NCBI GenBank assembly: GCA_039831705.1
Contig: JBDOMT010000209.1
Span: 1-64,000, forward strand
Direction of reading: 5' to 3'
Length of the DNA stretch: 64,000 nt
From: JAJRWS01 sp039831705
Lineage (GTDB): Bacteria > Planctomycetota > Planctomycetia > Pirellulales > Lacipirellulaceae
Part shown: piece after piece, positions 27,322 to 37,593 of the stretch
How positions within the stretch are numbered: the stretch's first letter is position 1
Layout: every line of letters begins with the position of its first letter
Translations under genes and position numbers: made by a program
Notes under the pieces: generated by a model
Seen by the model: the letters and a program-made list of their open reading frames with translations, nothing else
Told to the model about the DNA's origin: nothing
The model's database searches: none

Positions 27322-30300
27322 GGTCCACTCCGTTGGGACTTGCGCGGGGCACCAGCGGTTGGCGGCGTGGCTAATGCATGAAAATAGGCGCCAATTTCCG
27401 ACGCATATTGGGGTATAAATTCCGCACTCACTGGCTGCATTATCTGTTGTCGCTCTCGCTCCGGCAGCGCACCCCACAAATCGTCAACGAGCGATCCGAT
27501 CGATGCAGGCAGCAAATGAGTGGTCGACTGAGAATTGGCAGGCCCTGAAGCGTGCGACGCTGGTGCCGATCCCGCCAGATCGCTGCTACGCGAATCATCT
27601 GGCTGCAGGTTCTCCAAACTGAAATTGCGCTCGGCGGATTGCTGCAACTGCGGTGAACTCTCTTGGGCTGTTTGGTTAGGCTGGTTACCCGCAAGTTGCG
27701 CGGCAAGCCTTTGCAACTGTTCCAACGCCTGTTGCTCGATTTCCAACGCGCGACCCAAACGGTGTTGAGATAGTTGGTCGGCCGCCGCCTGCAACGTTGC
27801 CTGGATCGTATACCGGCGGGCTGCACGTGCCACACCGGACATTCGTCGAGCTGCCTCCAGCGATGCCTGAGTCCGGCTATCAGCAGCAGACTCCAATTGG
27901 GTAATCAGCCGATCTGTTCGCTGTGCTAATTGATGCTCCATGGCGATCACCTGATCCCATAAGGCGGCTTGTTGCGAGGGGGATAGAGGGGTTCGGCCCG
28001 ACCCAACCGCGGCAGGATCGGTCCCTATTTGTGAGGCCAGCCCTTGCCGATACTGTCGGATCAGCCGGCTCTGCCGGATCACTTGTCGTTGATCGTGTTC
28101 AAGTTGCTGCAACTGGTGCGTCAACTGATGGAGTGTATTCCAATGAGTCAGTTCTCTCAGCAAATGCTGCAACTGGCCGATCACGGCCTCTTGCTTTTGC
28201 AAAATCTCAACCCGTCTCGTGGTGTACGAAGAAGGAACTGGCGTGCGAGGGTCTGACGGTTGGTTCGCATCGTCGGCTGGCGTAAAGGAAATCGACAACA
28301 GCAGATAATGCATACTCGTTTCAATGCCAGGAAGCACCGACCGAGCCAGATCGGTCAAATCGGATTGCAGCCAGTCCAATAATCGATCGGACTCCGGATC
28401 GACCAATGGGTTTTGATTTAACATAAGCAGCAACTCATCGACCAATTGCACGGCCCCTCGGCGATGGCGAAGTTCATTGGGCCTGTCTAACCACTGGGCA
28501 ACCTGCCGTTGCCAGACCAGCATTTCCGCTGAATCCGATTCACTACGAGTCTCGACATACGGCAGCGTTTCGGCCAGAAGTCGATCATGCACTGTCTGTT
28601 GAGTTTCCAACGCGTTGGTAAGGCGATTGACAAGCAATGCCTGACGTTGCTGCACAACACTTAACCAGGCCGATTGCGATATTACATGCAGACGCAATGG
28701 CCTGGCGGTTAGCCCTAATTGCGAAGCACGTTTTCCTGCGCGGGTAAAAAAATCACGAGCCTGCGCCTGAACAAGTAGTGTTTGTCCCGACTGGTAACCT
28801 CGACCGGCCAGATCGAGTGTCGCCGGGAGCTCCAGAACGGTTGTCTGCTCCTGCGAAGTGAAAGCAGAAGCATGATCAGATTGGGGAAACAACACCTGAA
28901 GATTCTCCTCTTGCACTAGCGCAGTTTCAACCAACTGACATGTGAGCGCTACTTCACTCAACCCATGGTCGTCGGTAGCACGTACAATCAGCTTAACTTG
29001 CGCCTCGGCGACCACCGTCAGATCGTCAACCGGTTCGATCCATTCGACATGCGGTGGCATGTCGGCGGCAACTTCCAGCGACAAAGAATGCTGGGCACAT
29101 GTGGTCCAACCATCTTGAGTCGTCAGTTCTAACCGATACTGTCCACTTTCGTGAGCAGCCCACACACGGCTCTCATCTTGTAGAGAACCGATACGAAATG
29201 ACTGGCCATCGTCGTCTATCTGGCCTTTGAAGGAAAGCTCTTGACTCTCAGTAGAATTCCTTCTTTTCCTGGGGGATGTCTCTCGTTCCTTGTAGGACAT
29301 CTCTCGCTGTGGCTGCTCCGGTTGCTGCCGCAGAAGCCGAATCTCGGCCAAAGGCACACTCGCCTTTCCCACAACCTCCAACCTTGAACCGGCTAGAATT
29401 CGATAGGCTGAATTTCTATACGCTCGATTTTGGTAGAAGGGTACGAGGTTCGTTGCCGCGTGCCCCGTATAGCCGGGTGGCCGGACCTTGACCTGTAGTG
29501 ATTCCATCCGGGGCTGCGCAACCACTTGTACCGAATGCCACGGCATGTCTCGATCGTCACCCCCGGTGACCCTAAACTCCAATGGAGAAGTCGCGACCAA
29601 CCTGCGTACCATCATCGCTTGACCGGTACGGACCATAGATTCCACTGTTTCTTGCCCGAGAGGTGAAGCCTGCAAATTCGAACTACGTTGCAAATTCGAG
29701 CTGCGCAGCGGGCGATAGTGAATCCAAACGTCGGCAGGCAGTTTACCTCGCAAATTTCGCACCCGCACTTCAAACTCTTCACCCGCAACGACAAACTGGA
29801 GTGGATCGACCAATTGCAACTCCACACGACGTGGCCACTGGTCTTGACCCAATGGATGAAACAGCCGGGCAACTCCAATCTGCAAAGTCTGTGGGACTAA
29901 CACGGCAACGCTTCCAACCAGGAAGACCACCACTCCCAGGACCAAGAGGGCACGCCTCAGTTGGCGTTTGGGCATAAGCAGATCCCAATTCACCTCTTCG
30001 ACTTCATGGGCCACACGCAATTTCACCGCCCGCCTGAGTGCTGCCGAACCATGCGTTACGGCCAGAGAGTGATCACCCCGATTTTCATTTTCTTCAAGTT
30101 TGGAAAACTGAACCGCACTGGCAAGTCGGTCGCCCAGTTCGGGATAAAAGCTTTCCAGTTGCAAGGCCACATGCAATGGCAAAATCTTGGGTAAACCTGT
30201 CAGCAGACGCCCAATTGCCCACAGTCCACTACCCAACAGTGTGGCGGTTGCTAACAACCTAAGAACGGACCAGCGAAAGCCCAAGATAAAGTCACCCATT

Positions 30301-30413
30301 ATCAGCACACTTGCCACCAAAATCACCATGACCAGAACCCAACAAATTCCCACAATCGCACGCCGCCAAGTCAGGCGACGACATGTTCGATCGAGTTGAT
30401 TGAGGTACGACAT
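27318..30413 (-). CDS. Large coiled-coil membrane protein (DUF4175-like)
   Basis: The start is placed at the ATG at 30411-30413 (MSYLNQLDRTCRR); the open frame continues upstream into a gtggagt repeat. 1031 residues. Three membrane helices near the N-terminus (IVGICWVLVMVILVASV, VLRLLATATLLGSGLWAI, VLGVVVFLVGSVAVLVP), then a periplasmic region with immunoglobulin-like beta segments (about 190-560: VELQLVDPLQFVVAGEEFEV, MPPHVEWIEPVDDL), then a long Gln/Leu-rich coiled-coil part (about 600-930) and a low-complexity tail. The layout and gene position resemble DUF4175 proteins that accompany vWA/BatA-type operons in planctomycetes and other groups. Its role is unknown, probably structural. The stop overlaps the next start by four bases. 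Confidence 0.7.
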   Translation of the reverse strand: MSYLNQLDRTCRRLTWRRAIVGICWVLVMVILVASVLIMGDFILGFRWSVLRLLATATLLGSGLWAIGRLLTGLPKILPLHVALQLESFYPELGDRLASAVQFSKLEENENRGDHSLAVTHGSAALRRAVKLRVAHEVEEVNWDLLMPKRQLRRALLVLGVVVFLVGSVAVLVPQTLQIGVARLFHPLGQDQWPRRVELQLVDPLQFVVAGEEFEVRVRNLRGKLPADVWIHYRPLRSSNLQRSSNLQASPLGQETVESMVRTGQAMMVRRLVATSPLEFRVTGGDDRDMPWHSVQVVAQPRMESLQVKVRPPGYTGHAATNLVPFYQNRAYRNSAYRILAGSRLEVVGKASVPLAEIRLLRQQPEQPQREMSYKERETSPRKRRNSTESQELSFKGQIDDDGQSFRIGSLQDESRVWAAHESGQYRLELTTQDGWTTCAQHSLSLEVAADMPPHVEWIEPVDDLTVVAEAQVKLIVRATDDHGLSEVALTCQLVETALVQEENLQVLFPQSDHASAFTSQEQTTVLELPATLDLAGRGYQSGQTLLVQAQARDFFTRAGKRASQLGLTARPLRLHVISQSAWLSVVQQRQALLVNRLTNALETQQTVHDRLLAETLPYVETRSESDSAEMLVWQRQVAQWLDRPNELRHRRGAVQLVDELLLMLNQNPLVDPESDRLLDWLQSDLTDLARSVLPGIETSMHYLLLSISFTPADDANQPSDPRTPVPSSYTTRRVEILQKQEAVIGQLQHLLRELTHWNTLHQLTHQLQQLEHDQRQVIRQSRLIRQYRQGLASQIGTDPAAVGSGRTPLSPSQQAALWDQVIAMEHQLAQRTDRLITQLESAADSRTQASLEAARRMSGVARAARRYTIQATLQAAADQLSQHRLGRALEIEQQALEQLQRLAAQLAGNQPNQTAQESSPQLQQSAERNFSLENLQPDDSRSSDLAGSAPASHASGPANSQSTTHLLPASIGSLVDDLWGALPERERQQIMQPVSAEFIPQYASEIGAYFHALATPPTAGAPRKSQRSGP

Positions 30414-30497
30414 TGGAGTGTGGAGTGTGGAGTGTGGAAAGTAATAGGAATTCGTATTTTGCATAGGCAGCGTAAATATTTTTTTCTCAACCCTCAA

Positions 30498-33023
30498 CTA
30501 CAACAGTCCCCTACGTCGCCGCAGGATCCATTCGGTGGCGAGTAATCCTACCAATAGCCCTATCACCGTATGGATACCTGCCAAACGGTAGGGTGGATAG
30601 TGTTCCCACGGAACGAGGTGCGCGGGCGGCAACTCCTCGGGCAAGCGGACAGCCGCTTGCAAGGTATAGGCTTTACCATGAGTTTCGCGAGCTGCTGTCA
30701 ACAAAGTCTGTCGATCGACCGCTAGCCGGGCCAACTCCCAGGGGGGCGCATTGACCTTGAATCGTACCGTGGCCTGTGGCTTGAGGGAACTGCGCTCGGA
30801 CGGATACCGATCGGCGTGTACTTCGGGATGCTCCGCATGAATATCGGCCTTCACCAAAGTGGGAAGCCAATGCAGTTGATGTTCACCAACTGGCAACTGA
30901 CGCAGCGTAGTTTCAAATAGTCCGCGCCGATCCCTGCGCCGCTGCAATTCCAAGGACCGACCGGTTTGGGCAGAACTTTCCCATTGCAACACCAATGGCC
31001 CCTCGGCAGGCGCTTGAGTCGGATCGTGAAACTGTGCTCGTACGTGCACCACCGTCCCGAGTTGATACACTTGGGCATCGGTTTTCAGCCATAGACCCGA
31101 GGCACGATCCACCAGTTTTCCACGTGCTAAACGGCGTACGGCCTGTCCCCAATAACGGGCAAAGATGTGGTCATCCGTTCGGTAACGCATCCGCCAGCTC
31201 TCATCGGTCAAGTGCATCATGACTTCGCCAGCGCCAACAAATTGCCGTACTACGACCGGCCATCGATCCGCGGCAGTGAGAGAAGCCACCTCCACCAGTC
31301 GCTGGGCACCCGGTTTCAACTGCGCGGTTTCCCATATCCAGGAGAACGATGGGAGTTCGTTCCACACTGCTTGCGAAGCGGCAGGCGTACTACCTAATTG
31401 AAGGGCCAAATCACGAATTCCCTCGACGGTGGGTATCAAGGCATAGGTTCCAACCCTGCCTGCACCCTCGTAGGTTTGAATCGGCAATAGCACGTTCAAC
31501 TCAGAATTAGCCCGGTACGCCCGTGGCATATATCGGGGCCCCGCCAGCAAGGCCAGGCCACCGCCCTGCTCGTTCACCCAATGGAACAAACGGGGCCAAA
31601 ACGAACGCGGAATCAGTTCGGGATCGACATCTCCCCAAATCACTACATCGTAAGCCAACAATTCCTGTTCCGCCAACGGAAAGTGTGAAAGGGCTGCCGC
31701 ATCGACGGCTGCAAATTGACGATCTGCCTGTTGCAACCAAACACTTGCCTTCAGGGCCGGATCGCGTCGAAGCATTTGCTTGAGCGCTCGAAATTCATAG
31801 CTGGGCCCCGACTGAACCAACAGTACGCGAATGGGTTCATCATGCACTTGCACTGTCAACAACTGGCGATTGTTCTCCAAATTTGTTTCCGCAGAAACGA
31901 ATGAGGACGTATGAGTTGGCCGTGGCGCTGTCGGCAGTAGCTTGATTTGCATTTCCAGAGAAAGTTTTCCCGCCTCAGGAGGACGAGTCTGCAATCGCAC
32001 CTGCTTACCTTCACCAGTCGGAGGAAGCCCGATAGTTGTTTGATCGAGAATCTGACCGCTTGCCGTATCACGAAGTATCACCTCCGCCGACTGGCCTCTC
32101 AGGGCCACTGCGCGGACAACCGTTTCAACCGACAAGGAATCGCCCAGAAATAAAGTTTCCGCAGCAACTGGTCGGCCGAGTGCCACATCGGCCAATGGTT
32201 GCTCACTACCAACCGCGACCGTATAAATCGGAACCCCCTGATTGCGTGCATGCACCGCAGTTGCTACTAAGGTCTCGCCGCGGGTGCCGACACCATCGCT
32301 CAACAAGACAATCGCTGCGGGGCTGGCTCCCATCGGACCAGCTCTGGGGATACCCGTATCTGGCATTCGTTGCAGAGCAAAATCGATCACGTCTCCCAGG
32401 CGGGTCGCAGCCGGATGCCGTGGGTCTGAATTTCCTTCATCCGGAGATAATACATCTGCTGGAAGCAAATCGCGCAATAGTTCGTTGAGACCCTGGGTAC
32501 CGGTCGGCTCCAGTCGACGAAATTTCTCATCGAAAACCACCAGCTCCACATGGTAGTATTCCTCAAGACGTTGCAGACATGAGGGCTGGCCTGCCAACAG
32601 GTATTGAACTATGCGGGCGAAACGACTTGATCCGGTCGACCTCATTGTGGATGGATCGGTCTGCCAGGCAGGCTGCAACATTTGCTGACCATTTTGCTCT
32701 GGAATAACCTGCATCGGATCGATGTGATTCATACTCGCCGATCGATCGACCAGCAAGGCCAAAGCCGGTTTTCCCATTCGGGTGCGCTCGATGGTTGGAT
32801 CAACCCACAACACTATCAACAGCCCCAGAACCCCCAGGCGAATCACCGTCAGAACCACTACGCGTTTCATTCGACTCTGCCCAAGGGCATCTTGACTGGC
32901 TACTTTTTTGTATTCTAGTGCATAAAAAAACACAACCCATGCTAAAACAGCGACCAGCCCCAACACCAAGAGCCAAGAGGAAACGAACCTCGACCAGTGA
33001 ATTTGCCACTGAACAAACATCAT
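30498..33023 (-). CDS. Von Willebrand / glutamine-amidotransferase-like membrane protein
   Basis: The ATG at 33021-33023 is chosen: aaggag lies seven bases upstream and the ATGA overlaps the stop of the preceding gene. 841 residues. Two N-terminal helices (WLLVLGLVAVLAWVVFFYA and VIRLGVLGLLIVLWV), a vWA domain with DRSASM (MIDAS) and VLLSDGVGTRG, then about 200 residues of beta structure, and a region like a class-I glutamine-amidotransferase fold (VNEQGGGLALLAGP) lacking an obvious catalytic cysteine. A final helix (HTVIGLLVGLLATEWIL) anchors the C-terminus. This architecture is the usual third partner of MoxR/DUF58/BatA operons. Function is unknown; the MoxR chaperone presumably acts on the vWA domains. 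Confidence 0.82.
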   Translation of the reverse strand: MMFVQWQIHWSRFVSSWLLVLGLVAVLAWVVFFYALEYKKVASQDALGQSRMKRVVVLTVIRLGVLGLLIVLWVDPTIERTRMGKPALALLVDRSASMNHIDPMQVIPEQNGQQMLQPAWQTDPSTMRSTGSSRFARIVQYLLAGQPSCLQRLEEYYHVELVVFDEKFRRLEPTGTQGLNELLRDLLPADVLSPDEGNSDPRHPAATRLGDVIDFALQRMPDTGIPRAGPMGASPAAIVLLSDGVGTRGETLVATAVHARNQGVPIYTVAVGSEQPLADVALGRPVAAETLFLGDSLSVETVVRAVALRGQSAEVILRDTASGQILDQTTIGLPPTGEGKQVRLQTRPPEAGKLSLEMQIKLLPTAPRPTHTSSFVSAETNLENNRQLLTVQVHDEPIRVLLVQSGPSYEFRALKQMLRRDPALKASVWLQQADRQFAAVDAAALSHFPLAEQELLAYDVVIWGDVDPELIPRSFWPRLFHWVNEQGGGLALLAGPRYMPRAYRANSELNVLLPIQTYEGAGRVGTYALIPTVEGIRDLALQLGSTPAASQAVWNELPSFSWIWETAQLKPGAQRLVEVASLTAADRWPVVVRQFVGAGEVMMHLTDESWRMRYRTDDHIFARYWGQAVRRLARGKLVDRASGLWLKTDAQVYQLGTVVHVRAQFHDPTQAPAEGPLVLQWESSAQTGRSLELQRRRDRRGLFETTLRQLPVGEHQLHWLPTLVKADIHAEHPEVHADRYPSERSSLKPQATVRFKVNAPPWELARLAVDRQTLLTAARETHGKAYTLQAAVRLPEELPPAHLVPWEHYPPYRLAGIHTVIGLLVGLLATEWILRRRRGLL

Positions 33024-35395
33024 CCCCAACTCCTTCCCATCGACCAGGCCAAACATTGCTCACAGAGCAGCCCGATCAAGGCAGCGCCAAACAGGGTACT
33101 ACCCAAAGGAAGTTCTCTGTTGTCTCGCTGGGTCACAGCCGATGGTGTCAAAGGGAACGATGGGGGTAGTTGATTGGGCCTGACCGTAGTCAAGTCGCTT
33201 TCTCCTCTCCCCGTATCAGGATTGATTGCATGAAGATTTGCCGCATAACGAAAATTGACTCTGTTGGGTGACTTCTCCGATAGGATCGAGTAGATTCCAC
33301 AGCGATCCGTTGCCGACAGTAACACGTGCTCATCGGTCGATAACACATCTTTCCCCAAAGGCGTCTTCACCCACAACTTCGAGGCTGCTGCTTCAGTTCC
33401 CAACTTGGACCTCGGCAACTCGAGTGGCTCACCCACTAGACGATTAAACCTATCCTGTCCCTCTCTTGCTATGACCTGTTTCAGTAAGTCACGAACCATC
33501 GGCAGAAAACTGGGACTCACTGCCCAACTTGACCATGGCATGCCTGCCATATTTCGTGCTGCCAAGGAACCCGGCAAGGCAACCACGGCCACTCGGCCCA
33601 CACCCAAGGTGCCCATGACAATCGCCGGATCACCCGTGTCAAAAGCGAATGCCGTACTCCAGGATGGCTGGGCCAAATCGTGTCCCTCCGATTGAAGCAA
33701 AGTGATTTTGACATACTTGGCCACGCTCACTTGAGTGAAACCTGCATTGGGATGATCACGAAATGGGGCAATCAGCGGATGACGATATTCAAGTGGATCC
33801 CAATGAACACCCTGCACTTCAATCGCTGGCCCCATTTGCACGGGTATCTGTGGCAACAGCAGCGCGCCCGTCGAACGATTAAGCGTCGAACGATTAAGCG
33901 TCGAACGATTAAGCGTCGAACGATTAAGCGTCGAACGATTCAATATATCCTGCCGAATCGTGGCCCCTGGGGCGACAAGCATGCTGGGATTTCCATCATC
34001 GCCTAAGAATATTAGCAATGCACCACCATGGTGCACATAATCTGTCAGGCGTTGTGTTTGCTGACGTTGAATCTGAGCCACATTGCATGCCAACACAGCG
34101 TCGTACTGAGATAAGTCCGCCTCTGCCAGTCGGCTTACCGCAATTTGATCAACACGAAAGAGAGGCTGCGTTGATGGATGCATTGCATTTGTTGAAAGCT
34201 TAGGTTGTGAAATCAGCGCTCGGGTCAGATCGGTGGCTGCTGCCCGCTGACCTTCCAAACACAGTACATGAACCTGCCGGTGTACCTCGAGCATCCGCCA
34301 ATGCTCGTCATCCAGTGGTAAATCGTCGTGCGGTTGGCAGGATACATGCACCACATGTTGCCCCGGATCTACCAGTTGAGCTTCAAAGCGAACCACCCCT
34401 TCTTCGCCATCAGAAAGATCTAGAGAATGTTGGGCCACTCGCTGGCCATCGATAGACAATTCGACATGGGTCACCGAATTGGAGTGCAAGCCGAATGCAC
34501 GCAGCGAAGCTTCTATCGTTATCGGCATCCGCACCGATAGCAGAGGAGTCTCGGTGGTCACTCGGGTAATTGCCACATTGCTGGCCGGCCTGCGGGACTC
34601 ATGACTGTCTATTTCACTGGAACTCAAAGGGAGCTCTAGCGGAAGAACCCACAATTCACATTGTGCCTGCAACTGTTGGCAAAGCGTCTGCACTTCGTTT
34701 GAAGTGGCAGCATCCTCCCACGTATTGTTGCCCAAGTCGCTCACCACACAGACCTGGTGATTTGTTTCTTTCGACAACACCTGCCTGGCATGCAAAATCG
34801 TTTGCAGGGCAGCCTGCAAACCAACGTTCAGTTGGGCCGAAGTATGGCTCACCTGCAACTGATCCACGGCCGACAGCGCGGCAGCGGCATCGATTGCCAT
34901 ATATCCTGGCCAATTTTTTACTGCGCTGGCTTTTTTTGCCTTACCTGCCCAACCCAGCACAGAAAACTGAGTGTCTGCAGGTGCTGAACGAATGATCTGC
35001 CGCGCCAGCTGACGCGCCTGCGCGAATCGTGATAAACCACTCTGGCCATTTTCATCAACCAATCGGCATCCCATCGAATACGATTGATCGATCAATAACA
35101 ATAGATGCATGCGCGCGTTCTGGCCGATATTCCACCCAACTTGCCGTAAAACGGGCTGAGCCGCAGCCAGAGCTATCAGCAACAGGATTAAAGTACGTAA
35201 CACCAACAACATCCACTGCCCGAGTCGCACCTGCCGCGAGCGTACACGGATTGCTTCGTGCAACAACTGCATCGCTGCCCAAGGGATTTGCTGGGGTCTA
35301 CGAGACCACCAGCGATGGATCCACCATGGCAAAACGATCACCACCAGCCAGCCCAACATCGAGGGGCTAAGAATTTCCAATCCGGACAAGTTCAT
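33020..35395 (-). CDS. BatA-like von Willebrand domain membrane protein
   Basis: 791 residues. The N-terminus (LSPSMLGWLVVIVLPWWIHR..., then RLGQWMLLVLRTLILLLIALAAAQP) is the BatA/TIGR02226 double-helix anchor. A vWA domain follows, with the MIDAS form DQSYSM (residue about 105). The central region has beta-sandwich and GATase-like stretches (DYVHHGGALLIFLGDDG), interrupted by five in-frame LNRST units; the C-terminus ends with a membrane helix (LPLGSTLFGAALIGLL). It begins by an ATGA overlap with the DUF58 stop and its own stop overlaps the next start, so the unit is translationally coupled. By family, it works with a MoxR ATPase in envelope or stress functions; the target is unknown. Confidence 0.85.
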   Translation of the reverse strand: MNLSGLEILSPSMLGWLVVIVLPWWIHRWWSRRPQQIPWAAMQLLHEAIRVRSRQVRLGQWMLLVLRTLILLLIALAAAQPVLRQVGWNIGQNARMHLLLLIDQSYSMGCRLVDENGQSGLSRFAQARQLARQIIRSAPADTQFSVLGWAGKAKKASAVKNWPGYMAIDAAAALSAVDQLQVSHTSAQLNVGLQAALQTILHARQVLSKETNHQVCVVSDLGNNTWEDAATSNEVQTLCQQLQAQCELWVLPLELPLSSSEIDSHESRRPASNVAITRVTTETPLLSVRMPITIEASLRAFGLHSNSVTHVELSIDGQRVAQHSLDLSDGEEGVVRFEAQLVDPGQHVVHVSCQPHDDLPLDDEHWRMLEVHRQVHVLCLEGQRAAATDLTRALISQPKLSTNAMHPSTQPLFRVDQIAVSRLAEADLSQYDAVLACNVAQIQRQQTQRLTDYVHHGGALLIFLGDDGNPSMLVAPGATIRQDILNRSTLNRSTLNRSTLNRSTLNRSTGALLLPQIPVQMGPAIEVQGVHWDPLEYRHPLIAPFRDHPNAGFTQVSVAKYVKITLLQSEGHDLAQPSWSTAFAFDTGDPAIVMGTLGVGRVAVVALPGSLAARNMAGMPWSSWAVSPSFLPMVRDLLKQVIAREGQDRFNRLVGEPLELPRSKLGTEAAASKLWVKTPLGKDVLSTDEHVLLSATDRCGIYSILSEKSPNRVNFRYAANLHAINPDTGRGESDLTTVRPNQLPPSFPLTPSAVTQRDNRELPLGSTLFGAALIGLLCEQCLAWSMGRSWG
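33870..33944. repeat. 15-bp tandem repeat coding LNRST units
   Basis: The unit gtcgaacgattaagc occurs four times exactly at 33870-33929, with a fifth, diverged copy at 33930-33944. It keeps the frame of the BatA-like protein and codes repeated LNRST on the minus strand. Confidence 0.92.
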
Positions 35396-36288
35396 GGGCG
35401 CCTCGTCAACAACTGCTTCAACGCCAATACGGGAGACTGGTCGGTTCGAACTAACAGGTAATCAACTTGCTCATTTCGACAACCGGCTCGTATTTTCTGC
35501 AGAAAATTTTCCATCGCTGCCAGATAAGCCTGTCGAATCCCTCGCGGTTGAGCCACCAGGTTGCCCAACGATTCCAGTCCCTGAAACTGAGCCGTCCGCT
35601 CAAAGGGAAAATCCAATTCGGCCGGATCGAGCAGTTGCAACACCATGACTTCATGACGCTGATAGCTCAAATGCTTCAGGCCAGCGAGTACCCTCTCTAC
35701 CTGGTCGAGTAAGTCACTGATCACAATCACCACACTCCGCTGTCGCAAACAGCCGGCCAGTTCCTGTAAGGAGTCTCCGATCGAAGTATTTCCTCGACAA
35801 TGGGTCTGTTCCAAACTGTGAATTAACTGCAATCGCATTCCTTGCCGGTTGCTCGCAGGCAACTGCCGACACGTCTCATTGCCTGCCGTGACCAGACTCA
35901 CTCGATCCCCTCCGCGCAACACGAGATGCGCAAACGCCACCGCCAGACACTGAGCATACTCCCACTTTGAAAGAGATGCCGGGTCGCTCTGGTACGCCAT
36001 ACTTTCACTCGCATCCACCATCAACATACAAACCAAATCAGTCTCTGCTTCGGACTGTTTAAGATATACCTTGTCGGTCCGACCATATATTTTCCAATCG
36101 ATGTATCGTAGATCGTCACCAGGCGTATACTCTCGATGCTCAGCAAACTCAGCCGAATATCCTCGACCGGCACTGCGATGATGGCCTGAAAGATAACCAT
36201 CCACCAGCTTTCGAGCCCGCAGATCAAGCCCCTCAAGACTGGCCAGCATGACCGGATCAAGAATTTCGTCGGGGATGTTATTGCTCAC
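35392..36288 (-). CDS. DUF58 domain protein
   Basis: 298 residues. It carries the DUF58 signature GYSAEFAEHREYTPGDDLRYIDWKIYGRTDKVY and a vWA-like core (VCMLMVDASESMAY, then VVIVISDLLDQ). No membrane helix is apparent, so it is probably cytoplasmic and acts with the MoxR ATPase encoded 52 bases upstream. The start codon is GTG (36286-36288). Its TGA stop overlaps the ATG of the BatA-like gene. DUF58 proteins always travel with MoxR AAA ATPases, but their biochemical role is not established. Confidence 0.9.
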   Translation of the reverse strand: MSNNIPDEILDPVMLASLEGLDLRARKLVDGYLSGHHRSAGRGYSAEFAEHREYTPGDDLRYIDWKIYGRTDKVYLKQSEAETDLVCMLMVDASESMAYQSDPASLSKWEYAQCLAVAFAHLVLRGGDRVSLVTAGNETCRQLPASNRQGMRLQLIHSLEQTHCRGNTSIGDSLQELAGCLRQRSVVIVISDLLDQVERVLAGLKHLSYQRHEVMVLQLLDPAELDFPFERTAQFQGLESLGNLVAQPRGIRQAYLAAMENFLQKIRAGCRNEQVDYLLVRTDQSPVLALKQLLTRRP

Positions 36289-36340
36289 AACTTTGGGCTT
36301 TCAGTGCCAGTTCCTACATATATTCACTTTGCGTGTACAA

Positions 36341-37342
36341 TCACCCAGCTTCCACGGCAATTGTTTCCAACAGATGCTCCACGATCTGATCGGATGTAAC
36401 TCCCTCGGCTTCGGCTTGAAAGTTCGTTAGTATCCGATGACGCAGCACCGGCAATGCAACACTTCGCACATCCTCGACACTTACGCAATAACGGCCATGC
36501 AGTGCAGTACGCGCCTTGGCGGCCAACACCAACATCTGGCTGGCCCGCGGGCCAGCGCCCCATTGAACATAACGGCTAACCAATTCGGAAGTTGGTCCCG
36601 ACCGCGTGCGTGTATGCCGTGCTAACCGCAATGCATATCGAGCCAGGTGGTCAGCCACAGGAATCCGTCGCACCAATTGGGTCATTGCCAATAGTTCCTC
36701 TGCCGATAGCGTTGCTGTGATCTTAGGCGTAAAATCTGCAGTGGTTTGCTTAACAATTTGCAACTCCTCATCTTCGCTAGGATAGTCAACTCGCACTTCA
36801 AACATAAATCGGTCGAGCTGTGCTTCGGGCAAAGGATAGGTTCCTTCCTGTTCGATCGGATTTTGCGTGGCCAGCACAAAAAATGGCTGAGGTAATGCAT
36901 GCCGCTTACCCACCACGGTGACTTGTTGCTCTTGCATTGCCTCCAACAGGGCCGCTTGAGTTTTTGGCGGGGTACGATTAATTTCATCGGCCAATACCAC
37001 ATTCGCAAATACAGGCCCCGGAAGAAAGCGCATCGAGCGCACACCGGTGGCATGATTCTCCTCGATGATGTCGGTACCCGTGATATCCGCCGGCATCAGA
37101 TCGGGGGTAAACTGAATCCGCTTGAATTCCAACGACAACAACTGTGCCAACGAATGAACCATCAACGTTTTGGCCAGCCCCGGCACCCCCACTAATAGGC
37201 AATGGCCTCCCGCAAGCATCACCGTCAACAACTGTTCGATGGTCTGCTGTTGGCCCACAATCACCTTACCCAGGTCACTGCAGAGGTGACGGTAAGTTTC
37301 GCTCAAACGATCGACAGCTTGAACATCATTGAATTCGGTCAT
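36341..37342 (-). CDS. MoxR-family AAA ATPase
   Basis: The start is set at the ATG at 37340-37342 (MTEFNDVQ), giving 333 residues, the normal MoxR size; the open frame upstream is a repeat-derived extension. Walker A is GVPGLAKT, Walker B is VVLADEINRTPPKTQAALLEAMQE, and sensor-1 is FFVLATQNP, followed by EGTYPLPEAQLDRF, all typical of AAA_3/MoxR. The family remodels protein complexes, usually through vWA-domain partners, three of which follow in this operon. First gene of a six-gene overlapping unit that continues to the prenyltransferase-like gene. Confidence 0.95.
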   Translation of the reverse strand: MTEFNDVQAVDRLSETYRHLCSDLGKVIVGQQQTIEQLLTVMLAGGHCLLVGVPGLAKTLMVHSLAQLLSLEFKRIQFTPDLMPADITGTDIIEENHATGVRSMRFLPGPVFANVVLADEINRTPPKTQAALLEAMQEQQVTVVGKRHALPQPFFVLATQNPIEQEGTYPLPEAQLDRFMFEVRVDYPSEDEELQIVKQTTADFTPKITATLSAEELLAMTQLVRRIPVADHLARYALRLARHTRTRSGPTSELVSRYVQWGAGPRASQMLVLAAKARTALHGRYCVSVEDVRSVALPVLRHRILTNFQAEAEGVTSDQIVEHLLETIAVEAG

Positions 37343-37593
37343 ATGAGGGTTGAGGGGTGAAGGGTGAGACGTCAAAGGCCAGAGGCCAAACAGAGATACA
37401 GGGGGGTTTGGGGGGACACCCCCCCAATGAACTTCCGAATGCATATCCATCGAACAGGTTCGTCCACAGCCAGTGAATCAACAACAAAGTTTGGCGAATC
37501 ACTCCATGCACAAGCAGAGACTCATACGAATCAGCCAACCTCATCTCATTTGCATTTTCAATTTGCAGTGGCCCATCATTATAATGACCATCA

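Noticed and set aside
30414..30497. gtggagt repeats as N-terminus of the coiled-coil protein
   Set aside because: The sequence is repetitive spacer between two genes; the ATG at 30413 fits the membrane-protein start.
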